From positions 2,418,001 to 2,482,000 of the forward strand of contig JANUWF010001272.1 of assembly GCA_026120185.1 (NCBI GenBank): 64,000 nt of DNA, read 5' to 3'. Below the pieces are notes generated by a model, which saw only the letters and a program-made list of their open reading frames with translations, was not told the DNA's origin and searched no databases. The position numbers were made by a program, and so were the translations under genes. Source of the DNA: Voacanga thouarsii. Lineage: Eukaryota; Streptophyta; Magnoliopsida; Gentianales; Apocynaceae. Positions 9,116-22,639 of this stretch are shown one piece after another (position 1 is the first letter of the stretch; each line of letters starts with the position of its first letter).

Positions 9116-10827
9116 TGTTGGGTATCTCACGCATATCATATTTGGCGCAGCAGAAAAATAAAACGAGATACCAACCCAAGATCCGCATATATGTGGAAAA
9201 CAAGACATAAAGAGAACAAAGGTAACAGCTTTTTACCTTTCTTTGATCGTCTGAAGAATAAAATTTTTTCTTCTTCAAGTCGAGGCGCGATCCAACAATC
9301 CTCTTGATCAAACACCACAAGAGTTGAACGTCCAACCACTATAATCACAGTGTGTGATTAACTTTAACAGAAATCCACACAAAGGATATACTCATGCACA
9401 AAGTTTTCTGTGCTAGCAGAAAAACTAAGTGGCGGCTAAGGTTAAGTTGTAAGAACCACGAGAAAAAGAGAAGTGACGGTTTTAGATGGAGTTGGTTGTT
9501 GTCGTGAATCCCTTGTCCACTAGGTATCGTGTGTATATCAATATATCATGCGGAAAAAAAAAACCCCCTTTTAAAACCACTCCAGCTAAGAATTTTAAAA
9601 CCATTAGAATTTCCTAATTGTAATTGGAAACATCAATTTGGACCATAAATTATAACTAATTATAATTTGTCCACAACAACTTCTCTTTCTCTCAATTAAC
9701 CCCACTATGTTATCAAATAACATCTTGAGTATATAATCCTCAATTGTGTATGACCTATTAGGTTTCTCAGTCAATTGGTAGCAAATATGAATTAATCCAA
9801 ACGTCTTTAAGATTAATAATCCATAATTAATTAGAATTAATCATATTAATTCTAATCAGGATTGGTTTATTAATTCATCAATAAATAAACCTATATTCCC
9901 AGATCATGAGCGGTATCTAGCAACACATCATAACACCCAAGAGTCCAAGAAGTCAAGTGGCTTGACATGAACCCTTCAATAACAAACTACAGTGCAATTA
10001 ACTCCTTTCACCATATAATATCTCATTTAGTTTGGAGTACGAAATTAGTACCAACTCCCTCCAGAATTAATTCTGGCCTGAATACAATAGTACTTGTACC
10101 AGTACTCTAGATGTGTATCAATTGGAATTATTTCCAATACACTATCGCCTTGGCCAAGGACTTCTTGAGTAGTAATTCCTATAAATGGCCGTAAAATATT
10201 CACCCCTACAATTAGGAGTGGTGAATCCTTTATTGAGCTTCTCAACTACTTTCGTTTACCTCATAATGTACCTAATATCCATCCCATAGGCGGCTCTCGA
10301 TGTGGCTCCAGAGATTGAAATCAAAGCACAATGCTCAGCAAATAAAGTATCTTGAAGATCTCAAGTCTAAGGATACCTGCACGTTTGCTGTATTGAGATT
10401 ATATCACTGGCACTAAATAGATATCCATGTGATTATCTCATAGCTAGGTCATCCAATGTACTTATTCCATTAACAAGCATCCATGTGTTAACTTTGAATA
10501 TCTCAATACTCACGGATATGAGAACCACCGCCTGATCAAATCAGGAAGTCTAACACATGCTAGTCTTAACGCATTAATGATGTCCTGTCTCATTAATACT
10601 ACGACTGGAGACTATTTAAGTACTAACACTATACAGTGTAGTAAGAATCTCATATCATGATCTCTATCACGATTTCCTTAACACAGTGTTGTAATAAGGA
10701 CTTTATCTAACAGTTATATTACATAAAAGTAAACAAAAGAAACTGTAAGATAAATAATGCCCTTTATTAAAATAAAATGTGTCATATACAACATACAAGT
10801 GATTGCCTCTAAGGCATAACACTAACA
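9116..10827 (-). mobile_element. Solo LTR, Ty1/copia (Angela/BARE-like start), copy 1
   Basis: 1712 bases from TGTTGGGTATC to ...CACTAACA, flanked by a perfect 5-base target duplication AATGT (9111-9115 and 10828-10832). The reverse complement aligns along its whole length with the second copy (24821-30786 without its insert). In element sense it opens TGTTAGTGTTATGCC and then AGAGGCAATCA, which resembles the start of BARE/Angela copia LTRs known from cereals (from memory, hence inference). It has no internal region, so the element was lost by LTR-LTR recombination. It interrupts the 3' end of the TNP1-like gene. Confidence 0.88.
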
Positions 10828-10832
10828 AATGT

Positions 10833-12652
10833 CACTCATCACGACGAACAGGCTCGTCAAGATCACATGATCCAATAGGTCGAGAAGTGGAACTAACACT
10901 AAGAGATACCGTAGAAGTACTAGATGGAGGTATAGGCACTACATCAAATGCACCTGCATCCAATCTGCGCGATAATACTTCCATGGTAGTCTAAAGTGTA
11001 GCTATATGTGACTCGTAAGCCTCTCGCTCACGCTGCATCTCAGCTCATATCTTAGCCTACAAAGTATCTCCATACTCTACATACGTGCCTCAACTTCAAT
11101 CCTGACGACCTTCTCAACATTTGTTGTAGAACTTAATGATTGACTGACTAAGGTTGGTGTTTGACGTTTTCCCTTGCACCTAACACAACCTCTTGTTTCT
11201 AGACTGAACAATCGCTGAAATATCTAATCCTTCACTTCTTCTATGCGCTTAGACTTAAGCAATACCTGCCACTCTATCTCTAATCGGTCCTACAAAATTA
11301 AGAAACATTATATCAAATTTACATTAGGTTAATGTATTATTGTTGTCATATTTTAATAACTCAGAAAAATTAGCATTTGAATATTACTTACAACATCTTT
11401 GCAGTCAAACCATCAGCTTGCCAACCGTGCCACCTTCATGTCACAAGGAACATATCATATTGTGATATTGGTTGGCCTTGCAAGGCCATCTGTAAAGATG
11501 TGTGAGAAATTTCAAGCAAATTAGATAAATTTCAAATGAATAGTGTATAAGATAAATTGAATACTTGATCCTATATAACAGAATATGGTATTCTTTCCGT
11601 GACCAGTGGATGTGCCAAATGCAATCGATTTTGTCTATTCCGCTCGACCTCCATCTGTGATTATTTAAAATAGTTAACACATAAAACAATTTTATGATTA
11701 AAAAATTAAACAAGTTGTGAGATATAAAAGTAGTCAACTTCTATACATACGACTTGAGTATTCTCCAAACACCAGTAATCAACTAACATCCTCCATTGAT
11801 TTTTGTCAACCCGTTTATCTTCACAAACAACAGGCTCCATACTATGCTGGAAAGGAACATAGTATCTATGTTTTAACTTCAACTTAAAATCCTTCCACGC
11901 TGCGCATAGCATCTTCATTGTGACACTACGTCCTTCTAGTGGCATTGTGGTGTTGTCTTTGTACGAATTTTAACAAATAATTAATTAAACAAAATGTTAA
12001 CTTTTGAAGAAAACACTCTTGCATATGTTAGAATAAAATTAGTTACCTGTATTTCTTTCCAAACTTCATCTTTAAGTCTCTAAGGTATGGAATGCCAATC
12101 CCTGTAATTCAAAGGGAACCTGCTACTCATGTGTGCAAAACAGCCCACCACTAAACTATAGCGAGATGTATCTACCCCTACAAGCCCTCCGTGTTGGTCA
12201 ACAACACCAACATCGTACTTTCAAAACCCTAACTCACCCCATCTGGAAGGTAACTTTCCATCCCCACAAGAACTCCTCGCCATGGAACCTACAAAATATC
12301 AACAGACTTATTAATAGAAATACAGTGAAGAAAGAAAAAAAGTTTAATACGATTTCAACAACCACATAGATCAATTTCTCATAATATTTACTTCATATTA
12401 GCTTAGCACACCTGAGGCACTAAGGTTTGAGGAAGCAGGTCTCGTGCAACTGGGACCTACTTCAGAAGTAAGTATAGTTGTCTCTTGATTAGACTCCTGA
12501 TTCCTGGAGCCTGTCCGAGCAGTTGTATGTGATCTCTATCCAACCTCATGTGTTGGTGCTAGTGTCTATGTACACCGTGAGGAACTAGCGCCTAATTTTG
12601 AGGCAGCTATGTCATCCTGCATCGATCCACGTCAAGAATTCTTGTTCATCAT
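10833..12652 (-). pseudogene. CACTA TNP1-like gene (Transposase_24 family)
   Basis: Read leftward from an ATG-ATG at 12652. A Ser/Thr-rich start, with a TGA at codon 7, is followed by RFPLNYRDWHSIP and LKDEVWKEI (12050-12130), then MKMLCAAWKDFKLKLKHRYY and KNQWRMLVDYW (11706-11945), and later RQNRLHLA-like and QPISQYDMF fragments. This order matches the Transposase_24 proteins encoded beside TNP2 in plant CACTA elements, probably DNA-binding accessory factors. The C-terminal part (10833-11250) is a coiled-coil-like segment with ERE-AYESH. Exons are broken by introns, stops and frameshifts, and the copia LTR cuts the end. Confidence 0.72.
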
Positions 12653-12714
12653 CTGCAAAACAAAAAGATTTAACATTGAGTAAAAGATTTTAACAACTGA
12701 AGCACATTTAGTAA

Positions 12715-15700
12715 ATGATTAAGTGATTTAAGTACATTTAAATTGCAAGTTGTATTCTTCTTTCATCTAAATCTACTTCTTCCCCAGAAATCCCATCTCT
12801 AACCTATACGGCATCTACTTTGTGCAAAACAGCACGAGAATCTAACTGCTGCGCAGGAAAAGTTTCTAGATCATGGTCCCTTGAGTACACATCATAATTA
12901 TCTCTTCTCATCATTGGCATTACCACATGCTAGTCTCTTTCTTTGGGACAACGAGAAAACCAAACTTGTTCTGCTTGGCTTCCTAGTATGAATGGCTCAT
13001 CCATCTCTCTATTTTCTCGATACAATAAACGGTCCAGATTCACTAAAGTAAACTTTAGATCATCAACTTTAACACCTCAATGTTAACAGAAATTTTAGTT
13101 CACTACTATATCAGATCCTTATAATATCAATAAGCACTCTATAGTAATTGACACCAGCTACTACAGGATTTATATCTCTTGAAATAGAATAACTCGTAGT
13201 ATCAACTTTACACATGACAATAGAATTTTAGGTTGACTTGTTAGCCTTGTATGTTATTGTATGAAATCGGAAGCCATTCACATTACATGCATTGTAGTGC
13301 AACCCTTGATTGAAAGGATTATTTGCAAGCTTTTTAACTTCAATAGGAATATCAGGGCATTCTTCATTCTCATCAACCTATAATAAATATAAGTGTTATA
13401 AAGACTAAATGTTCTAGAGGAAAACTTGCTATATTGTCTGTGTTTTGTTTACATAATGACTGAGCCAAGTGTGAAGCATTAGAGAATAAATACATTGTCT
13501 GTCATATAACCAAGATCTTGGATGCTCTCTATTTATGACAAACATGTGAAGACTGCATATAGACCACACGTGAAAATTTAGAAGTTATAATAAATGAAGC
13601 ATAAAAAATGAAAGATAATGATTCAAAGGAAAACTAACTCTCTATATAGTTTAAGGATGTCAGAGTTGGCTAAAACCCACCGATGTGCTTGCATCAATGT
13701 TAGATGGTCAAATATTACATCAATCCCTTTTCCAACTAGTTTACCTATTGGGTTGTTATCATCAACATATATTGGGGGCCTATTCTCTTTGCTCTCAACA
13801 TCATCTAAATATCTCGACATGAATGTCATACATTCTTCCTTTAAACATCCACTAGCTATCAAACCTTCAAGTCTAGCAAGATTGCACACGTAACACTTGA
13901 GAGTTTTCAAGTATCTTTCAGCTGGAAACATCCATCAACATTGAACTGGACTAGCTAATAATGCATCATTAGCCAAATGTATCGATAAATGTTCCATTAT
14001 ATAAAAAAAAAACTAGGGATGAATGTCTTTTCAAGAAGACAAAGTGTAACTATGAAATGGTCTTGAAGATACTCAAGATGCTTCTCTTTGTTAACTTTAG
14101 AACACAATTGCCTAAAACATTAAGCAATCTCAATCAAAAGTTGCACTACATTCTTGGGCAAAGTTGTGCGGGCTGCTAACGGGATTAATTGCAGGAGTAA
14201 AATATGAGAATCATGACTCTTCAAACCTCCCAAAGTCTTTATCCTCATGTTTACCAGTCTAGAAATATTAGAACAATAGCCATCAGGAACTCTCAATTCC
14301 TTCAATACTGTTAAAAAAAACTTCAACTTTCGATCGGCTCATTGTATAAGGAGTTGGTGGCAAACTGTATCCAGTTCTAGACGGTTTTAAAATTGGATGT
14401 AAATACTTTCTAATATTTATTACCTACAAATCTTGACGAGCATTGGAGTTATCTTTTGAATAAGTACTATCACCCAGTATTGTCAACAGCAAATTATCTG
14501 CAAAATTTTTCTCAATGTGCATCGGATCCAAATTGTGCCTTATCAAATTATTCTCCCAATATGGTAGCTCCTAAAAAATACTCTTCTTCTTCCAATTATA
14601 TGAATTTATGCCAAACTTCTATTCATAGTCAGTCTGCATTCTAATTTTCATATCATCTACTACATATTCTATTAAAAAACCCTGAAGTTGTGTCAAAATT
14701 TTTATCCCCGTATACCTTTTTGGTGCTTGTCGTATTTCTATTCCACCATAGAAAGAAACTTTGTCCCTACAAAGCTTATGTGATAGTTCAAAAAATCTAC
14801 AATGATATAAGAAGCAATTTTTACCACCGTTAGGTAAATAGTAAGAAAAACAGTTAACACCACATATCAGACAAGCTCTCTGGTTATGAACACTATAGCC
14901 AGAGAGATTACTATACGCTAGGAAATCACTTATAGTCCACATAATAGCTGCACACAAATGGAACATCTTTTTTGCCTCAGCATCATAAAAAAGCACACCG
15001 TCAAGCCACAATTGTTTCAACTCCTCGATCAATTGTTGTAAAAATATGTCAATCATGTTTCCTGAACTCTCGAGGCCATCAATAAGAGTTGACAGAATAA
15101 AATAAGGTTGCTTCATGCATAGCCAGTGTAGCAAATTGTATGGTATTAAAACAACAAGCCAAGTACTATGTGGTATGTGCATATTTGAAAACGGACTAAA
15201 TCCATCCAAAGCCAATCCAAGTCTAACATTTCGGCAGTCACTTGCAAATTCCAAATGCGACTCATTAAACTTTCTCCAAGACTTAGAATCAACTGAGTGT
15301 CTGTAGACTCCATCTTTAACATGATATTCTTGATGCCACCTCATAAGGGATGCAGTTTTACTAGACATGAACAATCGCTTCAACCTCAGAGTCAACAGAA
15401 AATACCTAACTTGCTTGCATGCAACTATACTACCATCTTTCTTATACCTTGGAGCATTGCATACCTCACAAAATTGTGCGTTCTCATTTTTCCCTTTGTA
15501 TATTATGCAATTATTTGGACAAACATTCCAGACTTTGCATTTCATTCCTAACACATTCATTATATTACTTGCCTCGTAGTAATTCTTGGCAATTTTCACT
15601 CCCATCTCACTAAAAGCATCCATTAGAAGCTCAAGTAGCATATCAACATACTTGTTCGACCACCCATTTAGGACTTTTAAATGTAATAATCTCATAATGA

Positions 15701-16142
15701 ATAAAAGTGAAGAAAACTTAGTACAACCTGGATACAATTCTATATTAGCCTCTTCTAACAATTAATGTATCTCTCTCAAATCTTTAGACTCTTCAGTTGC
15801 ATTATCAAAGTCACCAATGCCACCAATATCTTGAAGCATCCCAACCATATCATCCCCTTGTTCGCTTTTAGTCAAAGGAATGTTGCTAGGTGTATTACAA
15901 GAAGATAAGTATGTTTCCCTATGAACACTTAACTTTTTCTACCAATGCATAAAACCCCATATTTGGCAATGCTATTTGATATCTATTGTACTATAAAGGT
16001 ACCTATTCTGGCACTTCATACAAGGACAATAGATTTTGGATCCATCAGGTTTATCTCTTAACGCAAATTCTACAAAGGCATCTAAACCCTTATTATATTC
16101 ATCACCTAAATGGTCTTGTAAGTCAATCTACGACTGGTCCAT
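12715..16142 (-). pseudogene. CACTA TNP2 transposase
   Basis: The element's transposase. From the ATG at 16142: a Transpos_assoc domain (GLDAFVEFA, GSKIYCPCMKCQNR; 15930-16142) with a TAG at codon 5, where relatives have Trp (MDxSW). Then the Transposase_21 core in a 380-codon open frame (14619-15761): CEVCNAPRYKKDG, RWHQEYH, LALDGFSPFSNMH, VVLIPYNLLHWLCMKQPY and WTISDFLAYSNLSGYS. Then VLKELRVPDGYCSNISR and GLKSHDSHILLLQLIP (14120-14326), a DUF4218 segment MFPAERYLKTLKCYV (13623-13931) and a DUF4216 segment GFRFHTITYKANKST (about 12900-13330). Several stops and probable introns separate the pieces. Family call is secure; exon ends are approximate. Confidence 0.9.
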
Positions 16143-18002
16143 CTTCCTATTCATTTATCCATATTTTCATTCAATCTATAAGTTTCGTTATGATAAACAT
16201 ATTCAAGAATGAATGGGAATAAAGGAAAATGAAATTTCATTTAGTAAACATATTAAAATATTTCTAAAAAATTATTCTCATGGGATAAGAATTATTTGTA
16301 AAAAAATCTCTCATACAACTATTTTATTCAGATTCTTTGTAAAAATATTTGCAAAAATTTTGACAGAGTTTTCCCTATAAAATGAATATTTTCTAGGCAC
16401 TAGGCCACCTCAAAATGCGCGATTATGTAATTCAACCAACAAAAAACTCATAAAACCATCCAATCATTCAATCATGCCATCATCAACCTCCATTTTATAG
16501 TAGATCTTGCATAATCATGTTTATAACAAATTTCCAACTAAACCTCCATCTCATCCACCTAGGTCCACTTCCAAAACACTATCCAACAAATATAATGGAA
16601 AATCACAATATCGAATATATGTCATTATATTAATCACATGCTTCATAGAAATGGAAGGTATTTCTCATGAGAGAGACAACATAGATAAGAGAATATAGTA
16701 TGCATAACCGTACGATCAAATATTGAGATTGTCTTTGTTGTAAAGAAGGGGAAAAAGTGCACTCAAGCACGCACGCAGAAAAACACAGTAGAACTCATAT
16801 AAGTATATAACCTTCAGTCATTTTTACATGATGAAAAAGAATGCTCATATTCAAATATAATAGAAAATCACATGTTAAAACGTTATTAGTAAATCAAGAA
16901 ACTAAAAAATATACATGATATTAAATAGAAATACGCATATTAGAAAGTAATGGAAAATCACATATCAAAAAGAGGTTTGTCAAATAAAGGGACTAACATA
17001 ATGTACAAGATTCTTACATCAATTAAGTAAAAAGTTTATGTCTAAATATAACAAAAAGTTAAAACAAATTTTAGAAAATTGATGGACTCACAAACAGCTT
17101 TAATTATCAATAATCCCCTTTCACGATTTCTCTATTACCTCACTGATTTCACCTAAGGTGAGGCCAAGACCAAGTCTTATATTTCATGGCTTCTTCCTTG
17201 ATCTAATTTATGGTCTTTCTTTCTTCTACTTTCTTTTCCTTATTTCATTTATGCAAAATCCGCAAGGCTATTCTGTTCTCTTCTTAAATTCCCTTCAAAC
17301 TAAATCATTTCATACTACATCTCCATACATCAAGTAATCAACTAATATGTCGTTCTTTTCCTTTTATACTACCATTCCCTTCTTTCATCCTTCATTCCTA
17401 AAGATAAAAAACCATACTGTGCCAAGATTTTCATTTGTGCTTGTGTATGTTCAAATGCTCGTTATTATTAGAGAAACTCACAGGTTCCATTAAAGCAATC
17501 ACTATACCTCTTAAAAGATGCACATTCAAATCAATTGAATAAAGATTAATTGTCAAATATTTAACTTATAATTAAGTTCTGAATATATCAAAAGAAATAA
17601 AAATGCACAGTGAACATTGACGGATTCTTTCACATTGATCTACAAAACCTCTTCTAATTGAACTAAGAATTTCAGTAGCCAAATGACCAGAAGATCTAGA
17701 ATGGAAGAATATGCACAACATATTCTAGCAGTCTACTTATAAGATTCAGATCTGAAGGACATACAATTATATGTCGAGGCGGCTGAAATGTGGAGGCAGA
17801 GTCAGGTAAAATGCGACTAAGAAGAGAGCCCGGAGACGGCTAAAATGAGAGCCCCGCACCAGAGAAGCAGTCTGGTGTTGGCGAAGAACAGCTAATCAAG
17901 CTGCCGAAAAGAATGACGAACGCTGGTGAAAAACACCAAAAAACAGAGGCCACCGCACAAGAATGGTAAAAAAACGAAGAAGAAGTCTGAGCAAAATATT
18001 AG
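16143..18002 (-). other. CACTA 5' noncoding region
   Basis: No convincing coding sequence. It should hold the promoter and 5' untranslated region of TNP2. A less AT-rich patch at 17770-17960 (GGCGGCT, GACGGCT) stands out from its surroundings and may be an untranslated exon. I could not fix a transcription start. Confidence 0.45.
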
Positions 18003-18156
18003 AACAAACCATATACGACGGTTATACATAACCATCGTATTAAATATCACTTAATACGATGATTAATAATTAATCGTTATATTAGGTGAATTTAATACGA
18101 TGGTTATCAGTAACCGTCGTATTAAATTGAACTAATACGACGGTTAACCGTCGTGT
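18003..18156. repeat. CACTA right (5') subterminal repeats, inner block
   Basis: About eight copies of the AATACGACGGTT motif, as inverted pairs with short loops, for example around 18096-18126 and 18132-18152. They match the blocks at 8627-8850 and 24395-24763. Confidence 0.85.
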
Positions 18157-18210
18157 ACTATTATAATATTAAAAAAATTTGAAATAAATTTTAATTAGTG
18201 TTTTATTTAT

Positions 18211-18238
18211 ATACACACACACACACACATACATACAC
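18211..18238. repeat. (CA)n-rich microsatellite
   Basis: CA run passing into TACA and TATA repeats. Confidence 0.9.
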
Positions 18239-18367
18239 ATATATATATACTAATATGACAAATAAAATTACATTAACTTTACTTCTACAATATTAATTAT
18301 ACTATACTACATAGATATGCACACACACATGCATATGTATGTTTGTATTAAAATTTTTCATATTATG

Positions 18368-18601
18368 TACTCCATCTATTCACCAATGACTGGCCTAATT
18401 GTAAAAATCATGTATATTAAGGAATTGTGTAATTTTATAGAAAAAATGATTAAAATACCCATTACACCCTTAGAAAATTATGCTAAGGGTAAAATTGGGG
18501 GAAAAATAATTAAATACAATCTACATTTTGAAAGTGGACAGTTATTTTTGGACAAATCAAAAAGAAAATTAGGATAGTTATTTGTGGATGGAAGGAACAT
18601 A
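18368..18601. mobile_element. Stowaway-like MITE
   Basis: Ends TACTCCATCTATTCACC and, complemented, TATGTTCCTTCCATCCAC, imperfect inverted repeats resembling the Stowaway (Tc1/mariner) terminus CTCCCTCCGTCC, flanked by TA on both sides. Length about 230 bases, AT-rich, no coding capacity. It sits between two parts of the CACTA subterminal region. Confidence 0.6.
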
Positions 18602-18668
18602 TTAATCTAATACTTACTAATTAATAAGGATATGTTTTAATGTATAAAAGCACACGCATGCACACACA

Positions 18669-18721
18669 CACACACACACAAACATACCATAGAATAACTA
18701 ACAAAATGAAATTCTAACTCG
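18669..18721. repeat. 53-bp direct repeat, left copy
   Basis: Identical to 23981-24033. It starts in a CA run and ends CTAACTCG. The two copies bracket the viral insert exactly. Confidence 0.97.
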
Positions 18722-20130
18722 GTAAGAAAAATCCCACAATTCAAACAATTTAATCCAAAACAATCCGTAGATCCTAATCCAGTGTTTAAGCCTATATTAT
18801 ATGAACCCACAAACATAAAACTCACAAAAGGAACAATGGACATAGAAGGTGTAGATTTTATTAAAGAAATCAACGAAAAACTAAAAAAGCTAAAAACCAC
18901 AGATCATCCCGAATCTAGTAAGACACATCTTCAAACTTTACATCAACCAGTTTCTTTAATAGATATTGATCCCTCTCCTAAACAGCTCAATAAGCTCACT
19001 GGAAACAAAAGGACTTCAAAAATACAACAACCACGATTTGCCAATCCATATACTAGGAATTACTATCCTAGACCATCCTTTCCAGATGTTCAATTCGAAG
19101 AACGCCATCTTGATACTAGAGCAGCATTTACAGGAGAAGATATTACAGAATGGAATATAGATGGAATGTCTGAACATAGTATTTTAAATGTAATTCAAGA
19201 AATGTCCATGGCTATCACTGCCATTAAATGTAAAAATCCTACTAATTCTGATAGCAACATTCTTCTTATCCTTACCACCAGATTCTTCGGTGTCCTTCAT
19301 GGGTGGTGGAATAACTATCTTTCCGAACCACAACGTCAAGAAATTTTAAATGCCACAAAAGTCCAAACAAAAATAATCCCAAATGCCGGTGGTCAACCCA
19401 CTCAAGCATCGAAACAGATTCGATTGTCTAAATACTTTCATGTTTACTTTAACTCAACATTTTGTAGGAAACCCTCAACAATTAGCGGATAGAAGTTCGA
19501 AATCCTTACAAATTTAACTCTGTCCTAAGTTACATGATTTTAGATGGTACAAATATATGTTTTTACAAAAGGTTATGCTAAGAACAGATTGCCATCATGC
19601 ATTCTGGAAAGAACGATTTATTTCTGGTTTACCTCCTTTATTTGCAGAAAAGGTTAGACAAAAGCTAAAAATAGACTTTGGAAACACAATTCCTTATGAC
19701 CATCTAGCATATGGCCGGTTAATTAGTTATGTAAACCAAGCGAGTGCGGATTTATGCACGAGATCTAAAACTCAAAAATCAGATGGAATCCTATCATAAG
19801 AAATCTAAAAAAGAATTAGGTAATTTCTGTGAAATTTTTGGATTTTCCCCAATAACTCCACCATCTAAAAAGCTAAAAAAGGACAAGAAGCGAAATTTTA
19901 AAAAAGAAAGAAAAGAAAGAACTTCTAAGCATTTTAAAAGAAACGATAAGTCTTCCAAATCTACCATTAAATGTTACTTTTGTGGAAAACGAGGTCATAA
20001 AGCAGATGAGTGTAAACTAAAAGCTAAAAAGAAGAAAAAGGTTAATCAGCTTTCTTTACCAAAAGACACTCTAGAACAGATTAATCAAATCCTTGATCAA
20101 TATGATTCCTCTCCTTCATCGAGACACTAG
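18722..20130 (+). pseudogene. Pararetrovirus coat protein region of the polyprotein
   Basis: Open from the first viral base, so the N-terminal part of the polyprotein was cut at integration. The segment to 19492 includes GVLHGWWNNYL. A frameshift follows, then HDFRWYKYMFLQ-like sequence, FWKERFISGLPPLFAEKVR and RLISYVNQ, the conserved capsid core of caulimovirids. A further shift leads to a lysine-rich stretch and the zinc finger CYFCGKRGHKADEC (about 19972-20013), which binds RNA. At least two frame changes are needed. The call rests on the capsid core and the finger together. Confidence 0.8.
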
Positions 20131-21120
20131 TGATAGTGAAGCGAGAAGAAGTGTTTGAAATCCAAGAAAAATCCTCCGAATCAGATTTTAGTGAACAATC
20201 TTCTTGTGCTTGTACGGGCTTATGTACTGTGCAATAGGAGAACTTTGTATGATTAGCAAGTAAATGACATAATCAAGTTAACGTAATCACTAAAGCAAAT
20301 AAAGAACTTTTCTTCGAACTTTTAGATCATATTCGGGATGAAACAGTTGAGAGAGAATATTTGTTAAAAGTCAAAGAATTAGTTCTTAATCCAAAAGTAC
20401 AAGTAGAACCCTACAATTTAAAAGAAGTATTTGATAAATTTAAAGGAAAACAAAAAGAAGAACCTTTTGATTCCTGCGAGGAATTAAAATTAGAAATAAA
20501 AGAACTTAAACAGGAAGTTAAATGGTTAAAAGAACAAAATGATCAAAGAATTTCTGACATTAATCAAATAAATACGGAATTAGTGAAACGAGAAATTAGA
20601 TAAGCCTTTAATAGATCCCATTTCGAGATGAAGAAATAGAACAAAATGAAAATAATCCGGATTATATTTCAGCCATTTCTCGAGATAACTTTTCAAAAGT
20701 GGTACATTCCAATCCTTCTCAAAATAGGAGATTTTTCAATTCGGTTAGTAGCTCTTCTTGATTCCGGAGCGAGATCAAAATTGTATCCGTGAAGGCTTAA
20801 TCCCTACTAAATATTTAGAAAAAACAGGTTCTAAGTTATATACTTGCTTGTAGGTGAACAGGTTAAAAATCAAATATAAATTATCCAATGCTCATATTTG
20901 CAATAAATAGTTTTGTTTCATGAATTCCTTTCTAATTATTAAAGATTTAAGCCAAGATTTAATTTTAGGAACCCCATTCCTCACTCAGATCTATCTCTTT
21001 AGTGTAGACCAACATGGTGTTCACACCGAAATAGGATCAATACCGAGTCACTTTCTCCTTTACGCAAAGCCCACTCACCAAAGATGTCAATCTCTTAAAA
21101 AGAAAGATTCTTTGTCATGA
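20131..21120 (+). pseudogene. Pararetrovirus linker, coiled coil and aspartic protease
   Basis: After the finger comes an acidic/serine stretch with CACTGLC, then a long charged segment (20361-20603) with heptad-like ELKLEIKELKQEVKWLKEQ, a probable coiled coil. The protease starts near 20750 with ALLDSGA, the DSG active-site motif, followed by stops, and continues to LSQDLILGTPFL (20945-20985), the second conserved protease region. At least three frame breaks are present. It would process the polyprotein. Confidence 0.72.
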
Positions 21121-21226
21121 GCAACGAGATAGCCTTTATCAAAGAAGACATAAAGTATACAAGAATCCAAAGCCAGCTACAACTAAAAGACATTCAAGAT
21201 AAAATAGAATCCATCCAGTAAAGATT

Positions 21227-22277
21227 TTGAAAAACAAATCGCTCGGATGTCCCCACTGCTTTTGGGAAAGGAAAAAGCATATTGTCGACCTACCATACAT
21301 TGATGATTTTGAAGAATCAATGATACCCACTAAGGCTAGACCAATCCAAATGAATCGGGAACTAGTTGAACATTGTAAATTAGAAATTTCGGACTTATTA
21401 CAAAAGGCTCTAATTAGAGAATCCCGATCACCCTGGTCTTGTTACGCTTTTTATGTTAATAACAATGCGAGAAAAAGAAAGAGGTGTTCCAAGACTAGTA
21501 ATCAACTATAAGCCATTAAACAAAGTCTTAAAATGGATAAGATATCCTATTCCCAACAAACGAGATTTGTTGAAACGAACTTATAAAGCAGTTCTTTATA
21601 GTAAATTTGATATGAAATCAGGATTTTGGCAAATTCAGATTACAGAAGAAGATAGATATAAAACAGCCTTTAATGTTCCATTTGGTCAATATGAATGGAA
21701 CGTTATGCTTTTCGGTTTAAAAAATGCACCCAGTGAATTCCAAAAAGTAATGAATGATATCTTTAACCCTTATTCCTCTTTTACCATTGTCTATATAGAT
21801 GATGTTTTAATCTTCAGTGAATCTTTTGAACAACATCTTAAACATTTACGTCTTTTTCGTGAAATAATCACGAAAAATGGGCTGGTAGTAAGTGCATCCA
21901 AACTCAAACTTTGCCAAACTAAAATCAGATTTTTAGGTCATAATCTAACTCAAGGTACATACCAACCAATTTGTAGAGCAATTGAATTTGCAGATAAATT
22001 TCCAGATGAAAATAAAGACAAAACTCAGCTTCAAAGATTTTTAGGATGTTTAAATTACATATCAGACTTTATTCCTAACCTTAGAATCATCTGTGAACCT
22101 TTATATAAGCGTTTAAGGAAAGATCCAATCCCTTGGGGCTTAGAACAAACCCAAACTGTTAAGAAAATTAAACAGATAGTCAAAAAACTTCCTTGCCTAG
22201 GAATCCCAGATCCAACAGCATTCATGATTGTTGAAACAGATGCATCAGATTTAGGTTACGGTGGTATACTCAAATAG
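21227..22277 (+). pseudogene. Pararetrovirus reverse transcriptase
   Basis: Two overlapping frames (21227-21511 and 21453-22277) joined by a frameshift near 21470. Motifs: ESRSPWSCYAFYV, PRLVINYKPLN, YSKFDMKSGFWQI, KTAFNVPFGQYEW, LFGLKNAPSEFQ and the catalytic box VYIDDVLIFS at 21789-21818, then FLGHNLTQG and FLGCLNYISDFIP. The domain copies the pregenomic RNA into DNA. The 275-codon open stretch is the best preserved coding piece of this virus and ends at a TAG in the RT-RNase H connection. Confidence 0.9.
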
Positions 22278-22610
22278 AAAAAACCCAATTCCCCTACTGA
22301 ACAGTTGGTCAGATTTCATTCAGGCATTTGGCTTTCAAGCCAAAAGAATTATAGCACCATTAAGAAACAAATCCTTGCCATTGTTTTATGCATTTCCAAA
22401 TTTTAAGACGATTTGATAAATCAAAAGTTTTTACTCAGAATTGATTGTAAAGCAGCAAAAGATATTTTGCAAAAAGATGTTAAAAATTTAGTATCCAAAC
22501 AGATTTTTGCCAGATGGCAAGCACTTTTATCCAGCTTTGATTTTGAAATTGAATTCATCAAAGGAGAAAACAATTCCCTTCCCGATTCTTAACTAGAGAG
22601 TTTTTGCAAG
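22278..22610 (+). pseudogene. Pararetrovirus RNase H
   Basis: Continues the polymerase frame. VETDASDLGYGGIL (first catalytic Asp, 22230-22275) precedes the boundary, then FHSGIWLSSQKNYSTIKKQILA, a stop within a lysine/phenylalanine stretch, LLRIDCKAAKDIL and FIKGENNSLPDS, ending in REFLQG. These are the RNase H motifs of caulimovirids. Two stops interrupt it. Confidence 0.82.
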
Positions 22611-22639
22611 GACGCATATGACTTTTAACACAGTATTCA

